Below, piece after piece: positions 48,926 to 57,483 of a stretch of DNA of 64,000 bases (the stretch's first letter is position 1; every line of letters starts with the position of its first letter). Made by a program: the position numbers and the translations under genes. Under the pieces are notes generated by a model. It searched no databases. It saw nothing but the letters and a program-made list of their open reading frames with translations, and was not told the origin of the DNA. Source of the stretch: Methanococcus voltae. GTDB lineage: Archaea > AGJL01 > Methanococci > Methanococcales > Methanococcaceae. The stretch is from the NCBI RefSeq assembly GCF_017875395.1, contig NZ_JAGGMO010000008.1:37381-101380 (forward strand), written 5' to 3'.

Positions 48926-49837
48926 ATGGTTAAAATAGCTACTACATGGCTTGGATGTTGTTCTGGTTGCCACATTAGTCTTTTAGATTTACATGAAGAC
49001 TTATTAGGCATTTTAGAACAAGTTGAATTAGTCCACAGCCCTGTTTTAATGGATGTTAAAGAAATACCTGATGACATAGATGTTGCATTAATCGAAGGTG
49101 GGGTTAGAAACGAAGAAAACCTTCATATTGCAAAAGAAATGAGAAAAAAAGCGAAAGTTGTAATTGCTTTCGGTACTTGTGCAGTTTACGGTGGTATCCC
49201 AGGTATGGGTAACCTTTACTCAAACGAAGAATTGCTCGAAAAAGCGTACAAAACGACAATTACTACTAAAAATGATGAAGGTATCATTCCAAACGAAGAA
49301 GTACCTGCATTAACTTCGAGAGTAACACCCCTCTCACAAGTTATTGACGTTGATTACATACTTCCAGGATGCCCTCCTAAACCAGAGTTAATCGCAAGTG
49401 TATTGACTTCACTTTTAGAAGGCAAAGAACCTGAATTATCAAATAAAAACATGTGCGAAGTGTGCCCTAGAGAAAAAAGTAGCGAAGGGGTTGTTGTAGG
49501 CGAGCTTAAGAGAAATTACGAAGGCGAAATCGACCCTAAAAAATGTTTACTTGAACAAGGTTACGTTTGCATGGGTGTTGCTACAAGAGCAGCTTGTGGT
49601 GCCATATGTCCAAGTGCAGGCGTTCCCTGTACTGGTTGCTACGGTCCAACCGATAAAGTTGTAGACCAAGGTGCTAAAATGATATCTGCGTTAGCTTCCG
49701 ACTATAAAGTTGATGATGATAAAGAAATGGATCCTAAGGAACTTCCAAACAAAATGATTGACAAAGTAGGTAGTTTTTATAAATTTACACTCCCTAGTGC
49801 GTTAATTCCTGTGAAAAACGATAGAAATAAAAAATAA
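48926..49837 (+). CDS. vhcG: F420-non-reducing hydrogenase gamma (small) subunit (selenium-free set)
   Basis: 303 residues, [NiFe]-hydrogenase small subunit. The proximal cluster motif is WLGCCSGCH (8-16), followed by GTCAVYGG and PGCPPKPE. The C-terminal cysteine-rich part ([32 protein letters not shown]) holds the other clusters. Electrons go from VhcA to VhcD. GGTGG precedes the ATG. The next gene, vhcA, starts 257 bases later, an unusually long gap within an operon. Confidence 0.94.
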   Translation: MVKIATTWLGCCSGCHISLLDLHEDLLGILEQVELVHSPVLMDVKEIPDDIDVALIEGGVRNEENLHIAKEMRKKAKVVIAFGTCAVYGGIPGMGNLYSNEELLEKAYKTTITTKNDEGIIPNEEVPALTSRVTPLSQVIDVDYILPGCPPKPELIASVLTSLLEGKEPELSNKNMCEVCPREKSSEGVVVGELKRNYEGEIDPKKCLLEQGYVCMGVATRAACGAICPSAGVPCTGCYGPTDKVVDQGAKMISALASDYKVDDDKEMDPKELPNKMIDKVGSFYKFTLPSALIPVKNDRNKK

Positions 49838-50094
49838 TTAAAAATAATTAAAAATAATTAAAATTGTTAAGTGGTTAATAACTCATATTTCCTTATTTAA
49901 TTTAATTTAAATTAAATTGGTTATAAACTCAATATGGGGAATTTAGTAAAATAAATTGATTAAAATAGACAATTATATTATTTGACTATAAAATGACTAT
50001 AAAATAATACCAATCTACTTTAAAATTAAAATAAATTAAAATAAAACGAATAGTTTAAAATTAAAAATTATGGATTATCATATATGGTGATATA

Positions 50095-51516
50095 ATGACA
50101 AAATTGTCAATAGAACCTGTTACTCGGGTTGAAGGACACGGTAAGGTTACGTTATCATTTGATGATAGCGGAAAGCTCGACAAAGTCAATTTTCACGTTG
50201 TGGAAGTTAGAGGTTTTGAAAAATTCTTAGAAGGGAGATATATTGAAGATGCACCAATATTCACCCCGAGAATCTGTGGAATTTGTCAAGTTTCACACCA
50301 TTTAGCAAGTGCTAAAGCAGTTGATAACGTATTTGGTGTAAAAATACCTGAAACAGCAGATATGCTTAGAAATTTAATGCAACAAGGTTCAAACGTGCAC
50401 AGTCACGCTTTACACTTTGGTATGCTCGCATCTCCAGATTTAATGTTCCCAACTACGGATGACGCTTTAAAAAGAAACCTTTTAGGCGTTGCCGGGGAAA
50501 ATATGGACATAGTGAAAGATGCAATTGCAATGAGAAAAGTAGGTCAAACTATCGTTCAAAAAGTAGGCGGTAGAGCAATTCACCCAGTAACTGCGATAGT
50601 AGGCGGTCAATCAAAACCACTAACCGAAGAAGAAAGAGATGAACTTTTAACTTTATCTGATAATCTTGTTGAAACAGCTGAAAGAACATTAAACGTCGGA
50701 AAACAGATGGTTGAAAGCTTAAAAGAAAAAGACTTAATGGACCTCGGATATTTCGAATCCTACCACATGGGTTTAGTAAATAAAGGCGCTCAAGACATCT
50801 ATGAAGGAAATATTAGAGTCGTAAACGCTGAAGGTAAAACCGAATACGAATTCGATCCTGCAGAGTATGCAAACTATATTTCAGAAGGAGTAAGACCTTA
50901 TTCATACTTAAAATTCCCGTACTTAACTGAAAAAGGGGAAGGCGAAGGAAATGGGGCGTATAGAGTTAATACACTCTCAAGATTAAACGTATGCGATAAA
51001 ATGCCTACACCACTTGCTCAAAAATACTACGAAGAATTTGTTCAAACATATGGAAAACCTGCACATCAACCTATGTTATTCCACTATGCAAGATTAATTG
51101 AATTATTATCAAGTTCAGAATTAATCAGAAAATTCTTAGAAGACGATAAAATCGTTGGAACAGATGTTAGAGCTGAAGCTAACGATATTGTGGGCGAAGG
51201 TGTTGGTTGCGTTGAAGCTCCAAGAGGTACTTTAATCCACCACTTCAAAACCGACGATAAAGGAATTATTAACGATACTAACTTAGTTGTTGCTACCGTT
51301 CAAAATAACCCTGCAATGGACATCGGAGTTCAAAAAGTTGCTGAAAAATACATCAAAACACCGGAAGACGCAAAGCCTCATATTTTAAACCATATGGAAA
51401 TGGTTATTAGAGCTTACGACCCTTGCTTATCCTGTGCAACACACACCATCGGTGAAGAACCTAAAATGTTATCCATGGATGTTTACCAAGGCGGAAAATT
51501 AATTAAAACATTATAA
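50095..51516 (+). CDS. vhcA: F420-non-reducing [NiFe]-hydrogenase large subunit, cysteine form
   Basis: 473 residues with N-terminal ligands RICGICQVSHH and C-terminal ligands DPCLSCATHTIG, followed by a short peptide for processing. In the selenium-dependent counterpart of M. voltae, the large subunit is split and its last piece is the tiny selenoprotein VhuU. Here the C-terminus is fused and carries cysteine, so this is the Vhc form. GGTGAT precedes the ATG. It uses H2 to feed electrons to heterodisulfide reductase. Confidence 0.95.
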   Translation: MTKLSIEPVTRVEGHGKVTLSFDDSGKLDKVNFHVVEVRGFEKFLEGRYIEDAPIFTPRICGICQVSHHLASAKAVDNVFGVKIPETADMLRNLMQQGSNVHSHALHFGMLASPDLMFPTTDDALKRNLLGVAGENMDIVKDAIAMRKVGQTIVQKVGGRAIHPVTAIVGGQSKPLTEEERDELLTLSDNLVETAERTLNVGKQMVESLKEKDLMDLGYFESYHMGLVNKGAQDIYEGNIRVVNAEGKTEYEFDPAEYANYISEGVRPYSYLKFPYLTEKGEGEGNGAYRVNTLSRLNVCDKMPTPLAQKYYEEFVQTYGKPAHQPMLFHYARLIELLSSSELIRKFLEDDKIVGTDVRAEANDIVGEGVGCVEAPRGTLIHHFKTDDKGIINDTNLVVATVQNNPAMDIGVQKVAEKYIKTPEDAKPHILNHMEMVIRAYDPCLSCATHTIGEEPKMLSMDVYQGGKLIKTL

Positions 51517-51667
51517 TCGGTAATTTACTGATTAGTAACTAAATTAATAATAAATAATTGTTAAATACTGGTATAAATACGAGTATTGCTAAACGTAGTA
51601 CGATCATGCTATAGAATTATGCTATAGAATTGAATTGAATAATACATTTACATAGTAGGGGATGTTT

Positions 51668-52141
51668 ATGACTAACTTAAATTCAGAGAACAAGTGCAGT
51701 TGCTGTGATTCAGCTAATTCATGCGACGGAACAAATGGTATCAATTGGGACAAAGAGAAATGTGAATATTGTGGTCCTTGTGCGATAAAATGCCCAAATG
51801 ATGCTATAATGGTTGTGAACCCAAAAGGTCTTGAATTACCATCTAGGGCTAAAACCGAAAGAGCAAATGAATTTAAAATGTGCGATTTATGTGGAACTTG
51901 CGTATCTGCATGCCCAACAGAAGCTTTAAAAATGGGAAAAATTGTACATAACGAAAAAGAATACGACAGGATTGAATTTACCCCAAGTCTCTGTGATAGT
52001 TGCGGTACTTGTGTTGAAATCTGTCCACAAAATGTATTAAAATTAAATGAAGAATACAAACTCAAAGGATTTTGCGTAATGTGTCTTAAATGTATAGATG
52101 CTTGTGACAAAACCAAAAAGAACGCTTTATCATTAAAATAA
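51668..52141 (+). CDS. vhcB: Polyferredoxin of the vhc operon, short form
   Basis: 157 residues from the preferred ATG (AGGGG upstream; another ATG at 51662 is too close to it). After a cysteine-rich N-terminus (CSCCDSANSC), four ferredoxin-type motifs follow: CEYCGPCAIKCP, CDLCGTCVSACP, CDSCGTCVEICP and the variant CVMCLKCIDACD. Position after vhcA argues for VhcB. Its size, however, is well below the 12-cluster MvhB polyferredoxin of Methanothermobacter, so the symbol is given by position. Confidence 0.75.
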   Translation: MTNLNSENKCSCCDSANSCDGTNGINWDKEKCEYCGPCAIKCPNDAIMVVNPKGLELPSRAKTERANEFKMCDLCGTCVSACPTEALKMGKIVHNEKEYDRIEFTPSLCDSCGTCVEICPQNVLKLNEEYKLKGFCVMCLKCIDACDKTKKNALSLK

Positions 52142-52349
52142 TTTTTTTGATAAATGTAGGTATTAAGAAAATTGATATATTTATTAACATATTTAATATG
52201 TAAAATTTTACGATATTATATTAAAAATACCAAATTAAATTAAGATATTACCATTCCTATCTTTAAATTATAAAATAATATAAAATAATATAAAATAAGT
52301 ATAAAATAACCATTAAAATTAATTATATAGCCAAAATATCGGTGATATT

Positions 52350-54314
52350 ATGGAAGAACCAAGAATTGGAGTTTATGTTTGCCATTGTGGTGTTAACATA
52401 GGCGGAGTTGTAGACTGCGAAAACGTAGCTAAAACTGCCGAAGGACTCGAAAACGTAGTAATTGCAAGAGACTACAAATATATGTGTGCAGACCCGGGGC
52501 AAGAAATGATTAAAAAAGATATCAAAGAGCTAGGGTTAAACAGAGTTATTGTAGCAGCTTGTTCACCAAGACTTCACGAACCTACATTTAGGAGATGTGT
52601 TGCAGAAGCTGGATTAAACCCATTTTTATTTGAGTTCGCTAACATTAGGGAACACTGTTCGTGGGTTCACATGAAAGATAAAGAAAAAGCTACTGAAAAA
52701 GCAAACGATCTTGTAAGAATGGCCGTAGCAAAATCAAGAGGCTTAGAACCATTGGACTACCTTAACGTACCAGTGACCAAAAGAGCACTCGTTATCGGTG
52801 CAGGGGTTGCAGGTATCCAGGCAGCTCTTGATTTAGGTGACGCAGGTTTTGAAACAATCGTTGTAGAAAAAACCCCATCAGTTGGAGGTAGAATGGCGCA
52901 ACTCGATAAAACATTCCCTACTAACGACTGTTCAATTTGTATCCTTGCTCCTAAGATGGTAGATGTTGCAAAACACCCTAAAATTAAATTATACTCATAC
53001 TCTGAAGTAAAAGAAGTAAAAGGTTACATAGGTAACTTCACAGTTAAAATTGAGAAAAAGCCAAGATACTTAAGTGAAGAGAAATGTACCGGTTGCGGTT
53101 CTTGTGCTGAAGTATGTCCTATTAGCGTTCCAAATGAATTTGACATGGGACTTGGAATGAGAAAGGCAATCTACAAACCATTCCCACAAGCGGTACCTGC
53201 AAAATACACCATTGATATGGAACACTGTATAGATTGTGGTCTTTGTTCAAGAGTTTGTGGCCCTCAAGCAATTGACTACAAACAAAAACCAGAAATCATT
53301 GAAGCTGACGTAGGTTCAATCATTAATGCGACAGGTTACGACCCATACGACCCAACCGAAAAAGAAGAATACGGTTACGGAGTTTACCCTAACGTTGTGA
53401 CTGCGATGGAATTAGAAAGAATGATTAACGCATCCGGTCCTACGCTAGGTAAAGTAATTAGACCTAGCGATGGTCAAAAACCAAAAAGAATCGCATTCAT
53501 TCAATGTGTCGGTTCAAGAGATGCTAAAACAGGTCACAGATACTGTTCAAACGTTTGTTGTATGTATGCAATGAAAAACTCACAGTTAATCAAAGAAAAA
53601 TCACCTGAAACAGATATCGATATCTACTATATGGATATTAGGGCATTCGGTAAAGCATACGAAGAATTCTACGAAAGAAGTGCGAAACAGTACGGTATTC
53701 AATTTATTAGAGGAAGACCTGCACAAGTATTGCAAGATGTTGATAGTGATAACCCAGTGATTAGAGCTGAAGATACACTTTTAGGTGAAATATCTGAAAA
53801 AGAGTACGATTTAGTAGTTCTCTCAGTTGGTATGGTGCCTTCAGAAAGTGCGGACGACATCCAAAAATTACTCGGTATTTCAAGAAGTGCGGACAGATTC
53901 TTCTTAGAAGCACACCCTAAATTAAGACCTGTAGATACCGCAACAGACGGTGTGTACTTAGCTGGTGCTTGCCAGGGTCCTAAAGATATTCCTGCATCAG
54001 TTGCACAAGGTTCAGCAGCTGCTTCGAGAGCTTCAATTCCATTAGCTCAAGGGGAAGTTCAAATTGAACCTATAGTTGTAAACATCGACAGTGAAGTTTG
54101 TGGTGCATGCGGTATTTGCGTACAACAATGCCCTTACGGTGCACCAAGATTTGTTGAAAAAGACGGTAAAATGGCTGTAGAAGTAATTTCTGCACTCTGT
54201 AAAGGTTGCGGTACTTGTGCGGCAGGTTGTCCGAGTGGAGCCCTAGAGCAATCACACTTTAAAACAGGACAAATTTACAGTCAAATTGAAGGAGCATTTA
54301 AAGATTCATTCTAA
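52350..54314 (+). CDS. hdrA: Heterodisulfide reductase subunit A, cysteine form
   Basis: 654 residues. HdrA carries FAD and several [4Fe-4S] clusters and performs electron bifurcation between hydrogenase-derived electrons, ferredoxin and CoM-S-S-CoB. FAD motif [17 protein letters not shown] lies at about 151-167. Ferredoxin motifs are [36 protein letters not shown] and [12 protein letters not shown]. The motif [12 protein letters not shown] has Cys where the selenoprotein HdrA has selenocysteine. It is the last gene of the vhc operon, 208 bases after vhcB; hdrB and hdrC are elsewhere. Confidence 0.95.
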   Translation: MEEPRIGVYVCHCGVNIGGVVDCENVAKTAEGLENVVIARDYKYMCADPGQEMIKKDIKELGLNRVIVAACSPRLHEPTFRRCVAEAGLNPFLFEFANIREHCSWVHMKDKEKATEKANDLVRMAVAKSRGLEPLDYLNVPVTKRALVIGAGVAGIQAALDLGDAGFETIVVEKTPSVGGRMAQLDKTFPTNDCSICILAPKMVDVAKHPKIKLYSYSEVKEVKGYIGNFTVKIEKKPRYLSEEKCTGCGSCAEVCPISVPNEFDMGLGMRKAIYKPFPQAVPAKYTIDMEHCIDCGLCSRVCGPQAIDYKQKPEIIEADVGSIINATGYDPYDPTEKEEYGYGVYPNVVTAMELERMINASGPTLGKVIRPSDGQKPKRIAFIQCVGSRDAKTGHRYCSNVCCMYAMKNSQLIKEKSPETDIDIYYMDIRAFGKAYEEFYERSAKQYGIQFIRGRPAQVLQDVDSDNPVIRAEDTLLGEISEKEYDLVVLSVGMVPSESADDIQKLLGISRSADRFFLEAHPKLRPVDTATDGVYLAGACQGPKDIPASVAQGSAAASRASIPLAQGEVQIEPIVVNIDSEVCGACGICVQQCPYGAPRFVEKDGKMAVEVISALCKGCGTCAAGCPSGALEQSHFKTGQIYSQIEGAFKDSF

Positions 54315-54562
54315 TTAATACTCCATTCTACCAAATATTTTAAATTAAAATTAATTTAACTTAATTTAATTTAAATTGTTAAAATAGTTAAATAGTGGTA
54401 TAACTAGTACAATTTAGATTTTAAAAAAATAACATATGTAAGCATATACGATAATGTATATACTAATTTACTTTAAGATATTATTAATTTCTATTTTTTT
54501 ATATTTTTATTGTTTATTTTATTATTATAATTATTAGTATTATAATTATTATAATTATTTTA

Positions 54563-54946
54563 TTAATAACCTAATTCAATTAATCGCCTAAGGTAAATAG
54601 CAAACCTTTTCCTACACTCGGAACAGTGTTTTACATAGAGCAAATAGTGTATAACGTTTCCACGGTCTGCTTTTTTCTGCAAAATATCTTTTGGCAAGTG
54701 TTTTATATGTGGCGATACATCTTCCAAATCTGATTTATGATTGTAACCCCTACTAATCATTTCTTTTGCTAGTTCATCGTGTCGTTCCTTTATGGTGTCA
54801 ACTTCAACTTGGTCAAATTCCACGTGCTTTGTTATCTGTCTTTTACGTTTTAAAGAGCCTAAAAGCATATGACTCTCCACATGCGCACTTCCAAGGTGTT
54901 TTTGACACAAAGCTACGGCGGGAAAATGAGGAAATTGATTAACCAT
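54563..54946 (-). CDS. Pyrimidine dimer DNA glycosylase-like protein (T4 endonuclease V family)
   Basis: 127 residues from the preferred start (AGGTG upstream of the ATG at 54946). The segments ALCQKHLGSAHVESHMLLGSL and IKERHDELAKEMISRGYNHKS line up with the helices of T4 endonuclease V that read ADQHLMAEYRELPRVFGAV and KRQIELIAECLKRGFN. Members cut DNA at UV-induced dimers. The likely catalytic N-terminal nucleophile would come after Met removal, but here the second residue is Val, not Thr, so activity is uncertain. It is divergent from the trp leader. Confidence 0.6.
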   Translation of the reverse strand: MVNQFPHFPAVALCQKHLGSAHVESHMLLGSLKRKRQITKHVEFDQVEVDTIKERHDELAKEMISRGYNHKSDLEDVSPHIKHLPKDILQKKADRGNVIHYLLYVKHCSECRKRFAIYLRRLIELGY

Positions 54947-55193
54947 AGTTGCACCTTGTAAACTTATAATATTGTTAAAATCGTAATCCATGTAATAAGT
55001 ATTGACATTTGTTCTTGTATTAATATATCTACAATAATGTATATATATTATAAGATTTCTATAGGTAAATATTGAATAAAAAAATTAATAAAATAAAATA
55101 AGATAAATAATAAAATAAAATAGAATAAAATAGAATAGTAAAAAATCAAAACAAACTAAAACCAAAGTTTATAAAAATCAATGGTGTTTAAAA
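54947..55193. other. Divergent intergenic region upstream of the trp leader
   Basis: About 250 bases between the glycosylase-like gene and the trp leader frame. TATATATTATAAG at about 55040-55052 is a box A candidate for the trp transcript. A second TTTATAAA at 55168-55175 is only 19 bases from the leader ATG and would give a nearly leaderless message. Between them are AAATAAAATAAGATAAATAA repeats. Confidence 0.4.
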
Positions 55194-55325
55194 ATGAATC
55201 ATATACCGAAAATCTCGAGTAAGGATAGTTTCCGAAATATGAATGCAAATGACTTGAATAATGAAATTAATAACGTAAATAGTTTAAATTCAAAAATTGT
55301 TGTTTTATCCCAGTGGTGGCACTAA
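55194..55325 (+). CDS. Putative trp operon leader peptide with tandem Trp codons near its end
   Basis: 43 codons, from ATG (55194) to TAA (55325), with GGTG 7 bases upstream. The peptide begins MNHIPKISSKDS, is Asn-rich in the middle, and ends VVLSQWWH. The two TGG codons at 55314-55319 are the only Trp codons and lie right before the stop. It directly precedes the trp operon (274 bases before trpC). In bacteria this arrangement (TrpL) lets a stalled ribosome sense tryptophan shortage. That the same logic works here is my inference; no such archaeal leader is known to me. Confidence 0.7.
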   Translation: MNHIPKISSKDSFRNMNANDLNNEINNVNSLNSKIVVLSQWWH

Positions 55326-55598
55326 TCGCTGTGTAATTTGTTAGCGAACGCTATAGTTCGATAACGGTAATTGTAAATTAATTGTATTTTGCAGTAGTTA
55401 ACTAAAAATTTATAAATTTTAAAATAATTATATCCATATATTTGACCATTTAAATTTATAGATGTTTAATTACTATTTTATGCAAATATATTGTACAATT
55501 AATATATTTAGATTTACAAATTTTAGTTAATTAAACTTAAAAATTTAGTAAATTTAACCAACTACATCTAAATTAACGAAAATTTAAGGCTGATTATC
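55326..55598 (+). promoter_or_regulatory. Transcribed trp leader region with stem-loop, possible attenuator
   Basis: 273 bases between the leader peptide and trpC. GTTAGCGAAC (55340-55349) and GTTCGATAAC (55356-55365) form a 10-bp stem with one mismatch and a 6-base loop. TCGCT right after the leader stop (55326-55330) can pair instead with AGCGA (55343-55347) in the same arm. Further on, TTAACTAAAAATTT (55398-55411) is complementary to AAATTTTAGTTAA (55518-55530) with one bulge. AAAATTTATAAATTTT at 55405-55420 is a perfect palindrome that includes a box A-like TTTATAAA. Confidence 0.55.
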
Positions 55599-56342
55599 AT
55601 GATAAATTTTAAAAGACAGGCGAATGCCATAAAAAATTGCAATAAATCGAATAAAAAGAATAATATGGATGAAAAGAATAAAACCAATAAAAATGCAGTA
55701 ATTGCAGAAATTAAAGTTCATTCTCCTAAATACGGCGATTTACTAAAACAAAGGAACGAATTGGATATATTAAATATATATGAAGAAGCTGGAGCTGTTG
55801 GAATTTCTTATATCACGGATAAACAATATTTCAATGGAGACTTTGAAGTATTTAAGAAAATTTGTAAAAATACGGAACTTCCCGTACTTAGAAAGGATTT
55901 TATCACTGCAAAAGACGAAATTGAAAAAACTGCAGAAGCAGGAGCCAGCACAATACTATTAATTCCAAGGCTATTAAGCGAAGAAACAGCTGAATTTGTG
56001 GATTATGCAAACAGCTGTGGACTCGATACACTCGTTGAAGTACACAATGCGCAGGAAATAGAAATTGCGAAGAATACAAAAACTTCTATGATTGGAATAA
56101 ACAACAGAGACATACGTAAATTAGAACTTGATGACGGGACGGTATCTTTAACTGAAAAATTAGCTAATTTAATACCTAAAGATAGAATACTAGTTAGTGA
56201 AAGCGGAATTTCTAATTTAAACGATTTAAACACTGCTTTAAAATATGCTGACGCCGTATTGGTTGGCACGTCATTTATGAAAGCAGACTTTAAAATACAG
56301 AAAGAGTTTGTTGAAAGCTTTGTAAGGGGAAAATATGACTGA
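55599..56342 (+). CDS. trpC: Indole-3-glycerol-phosphate synthase
   Basis: 247 residues, (beta/alpha)8 barrel. It closes the indole ring from carboxyphenylaminodeoxyribulose phosphate. Landmarks are VIAEIKVHSPKYGDL (catalytic Glu and Lys), ISYITDKQYFNGDF, VLRKDFI and LVSESGI, with DAVLVGTSFMKA at the end. The N-terminus is an unusual Asn/Lys-rich stretch of 30 residues. The site before the ATG is a weak GGCTGAT. First gene of trpCDEGFBA; its end overlaps trpD by 8 bases. Confidence 0.95.
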   Translation: MINFKRQANAIKNCNKSNKKNNMDEKNKTNKNAVIAEIKVHSPKYGDLLKQRNELDILNIYEEAGAVGISYITDKQYFNGDFEVFKKICKNTELPVLRKDFITAKDEIEKTAEAGASTILLIPRLLSEETAEFVDYANSCGLDTLVEVHNAQEIEIAKNTKTSMIGINNRDIRKLELDDGTVSLTEKLANLIPKDRILVSESGISNLNDLNTALKYADAVLVGTSFMKADFKIQKEFVESFVRGKYD

Positions 56343-57483
56343 AACAGCAGATAAAGAATTTATGAATAGAATTCTTGATAAAAATGATTTGACATTTGAA
56401 GAAGCTTACAAACTTTTCGGAATATTACTAAATGAAAACGAAATTAAAATAGGGGCTTACTTAACCGCCCTACAAATGAAAGGCATTACTTCTGAGGAAA
56501 TTGCAGGCTTTGCAAAAGCAATGCGTGACAATGCAATAACTATGAATTTAGGAAACGTCGTAGACACCTGTGGGACAGGCGGGGATGGCTCAAAAACAAT
56601 AAATGTTAGTACGGCGGTTTCTTTGATACTTTCCTGCTTTACAAAGGTTGCAAAACACGGTAATGTATCAGTAACTTCAAAAAGTGGCTCTGCAAATGTT
56701 TACGAAGCTTTGGGTTGTAAAATTCCTGAAACGATCGAAGAAGCAGAATTATCAATGGAAAAAACCAATTTTACATTCTTACACGCTCAAAAATACCATC
56801 CTGCTCTTAAAAAAATAATGCCCGTAAGGAACGAATTAAAATTTAAAACGATATTCAATGTATTAGGACCTTTAGCAAACCCTGCTAGTCCCAAATACCA
56901 AATAATTGGGGTAAATTCGATTGAATTGTGTAATAAAGTTGCAAAAGCGTTGCCTAACTTACAAAATATTGAAAAGGCATTGGTTGTAAACGGCTATGGG
57001 AAAAGTGGGAAAAGCTACGAAAAAAATTATACGCTTGATGAGTTAAATCCAAACGGAAATTCAAAAATCGTGGAATATAATAAAATTACTAAGAAAAATG
57101 AGTCAGAATGTAATTTCGAAGATAATTTCGAAGATAATTTCGAAGATAATTTTAAAAGTTATATTGTAAGTCCTGAAGATTTCGGACTTGAAAATTCAAA
57201 AATAATTCCTTGCATTAGTCCGGAAGAAAGTGCCGAACGTTTAAAAAATGTATTTTCCGGAAAAATAAATGAAGATAGGAATTTTATACTAATGAATGCC
57301 TCAGCGGGTTTATATGCTTGTAAAATTGCATCTGATTTCTTAGAGGGCGTGGAAATCGCAAAAGAAGTGCTTGATTCAGGATTAGTTTTGAAAAAACTCG
57401 AAGAACTTAACAAACTTAAAGAAAATAGCAGAATAAAAAAAATAACTGAGTATAAATCAAAGGGTGGGAATTATGAAAATTAA
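56335..57483 (+). CDS. trpD: Anthranilate phosphoribosyltransferase
   Basis: 382 residues. It joins anthranilate to PRPP. The family motifs are VDTCGTGGDGSKTINVS (PRPP-binding), KHGNVSVTSKSGSANVYEALG and FNVLGPLANPA. Between residues 255 and 280 there is a low-complexity insertion containing NFED three times over, encoded by three exact 12-base repeats. The start overlaps trpC, with GGGGA upstream, so translation is coupled. The 3' end overlaps trpE. Confidence 0.95.
   Translation: MTETADKEFMNRILDKNDLTFEEAYKLFGILLNENEIKIGAYLTALQMKGITSEEIAGFAKAMRDNAITMNLGNVVDTCGTGGDGSKTINVSTAVSLILSCFTKVAKHGNVSVTSKSGSANVYEALGCKIPETIEEAELSMEKTNFTFLHAQKYHPALKKIMPVRNELKFKTIFNVLGPLANPASPKYQIIGVNSIELCNKVAKALPNLQNIEKALVVNGYGKSGKSYEKNYTLDELNPNGNSKIVEYNKITKKNESECNFEDNFEDNFEDNFKSYIVSPEDFGLENSKIIPCISPEESAERLKNVFSGKINEDRNFILMNASAGLYACKIASDFLEGVEIAKEVLDSGLVLKKLEELNKLKENSRIKKITEYKSKGGNYEN
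57112..57147 (+). repeat. 12-bp in-frame tandem repeat inside trpD
   Basis: AATTTCGAAGAT is repeated three times exactly and encodes NFED-NFED-NFED. Being a multiple of three, it can expand or shrink without breaking the frame. It lies in a surface loop region of TrpD. Confidence 0.95.

Noticed and set aside
51622..52116. 164-codon frame antisense to vhcB
   Set aside because: It mirrors the cysteine-rich polyferredoxin frame on the other strand; the ferredoxin motifs show which strand is coding.
55168..55175. TTTATAAA as the main trp promoter box A
   Set aside because: It is only 19 bases before the leader ATG, which would remove the GGTG ribosome binding site from the transcript or leave almost no leader; an upstream promoter is more likely, though not proven.
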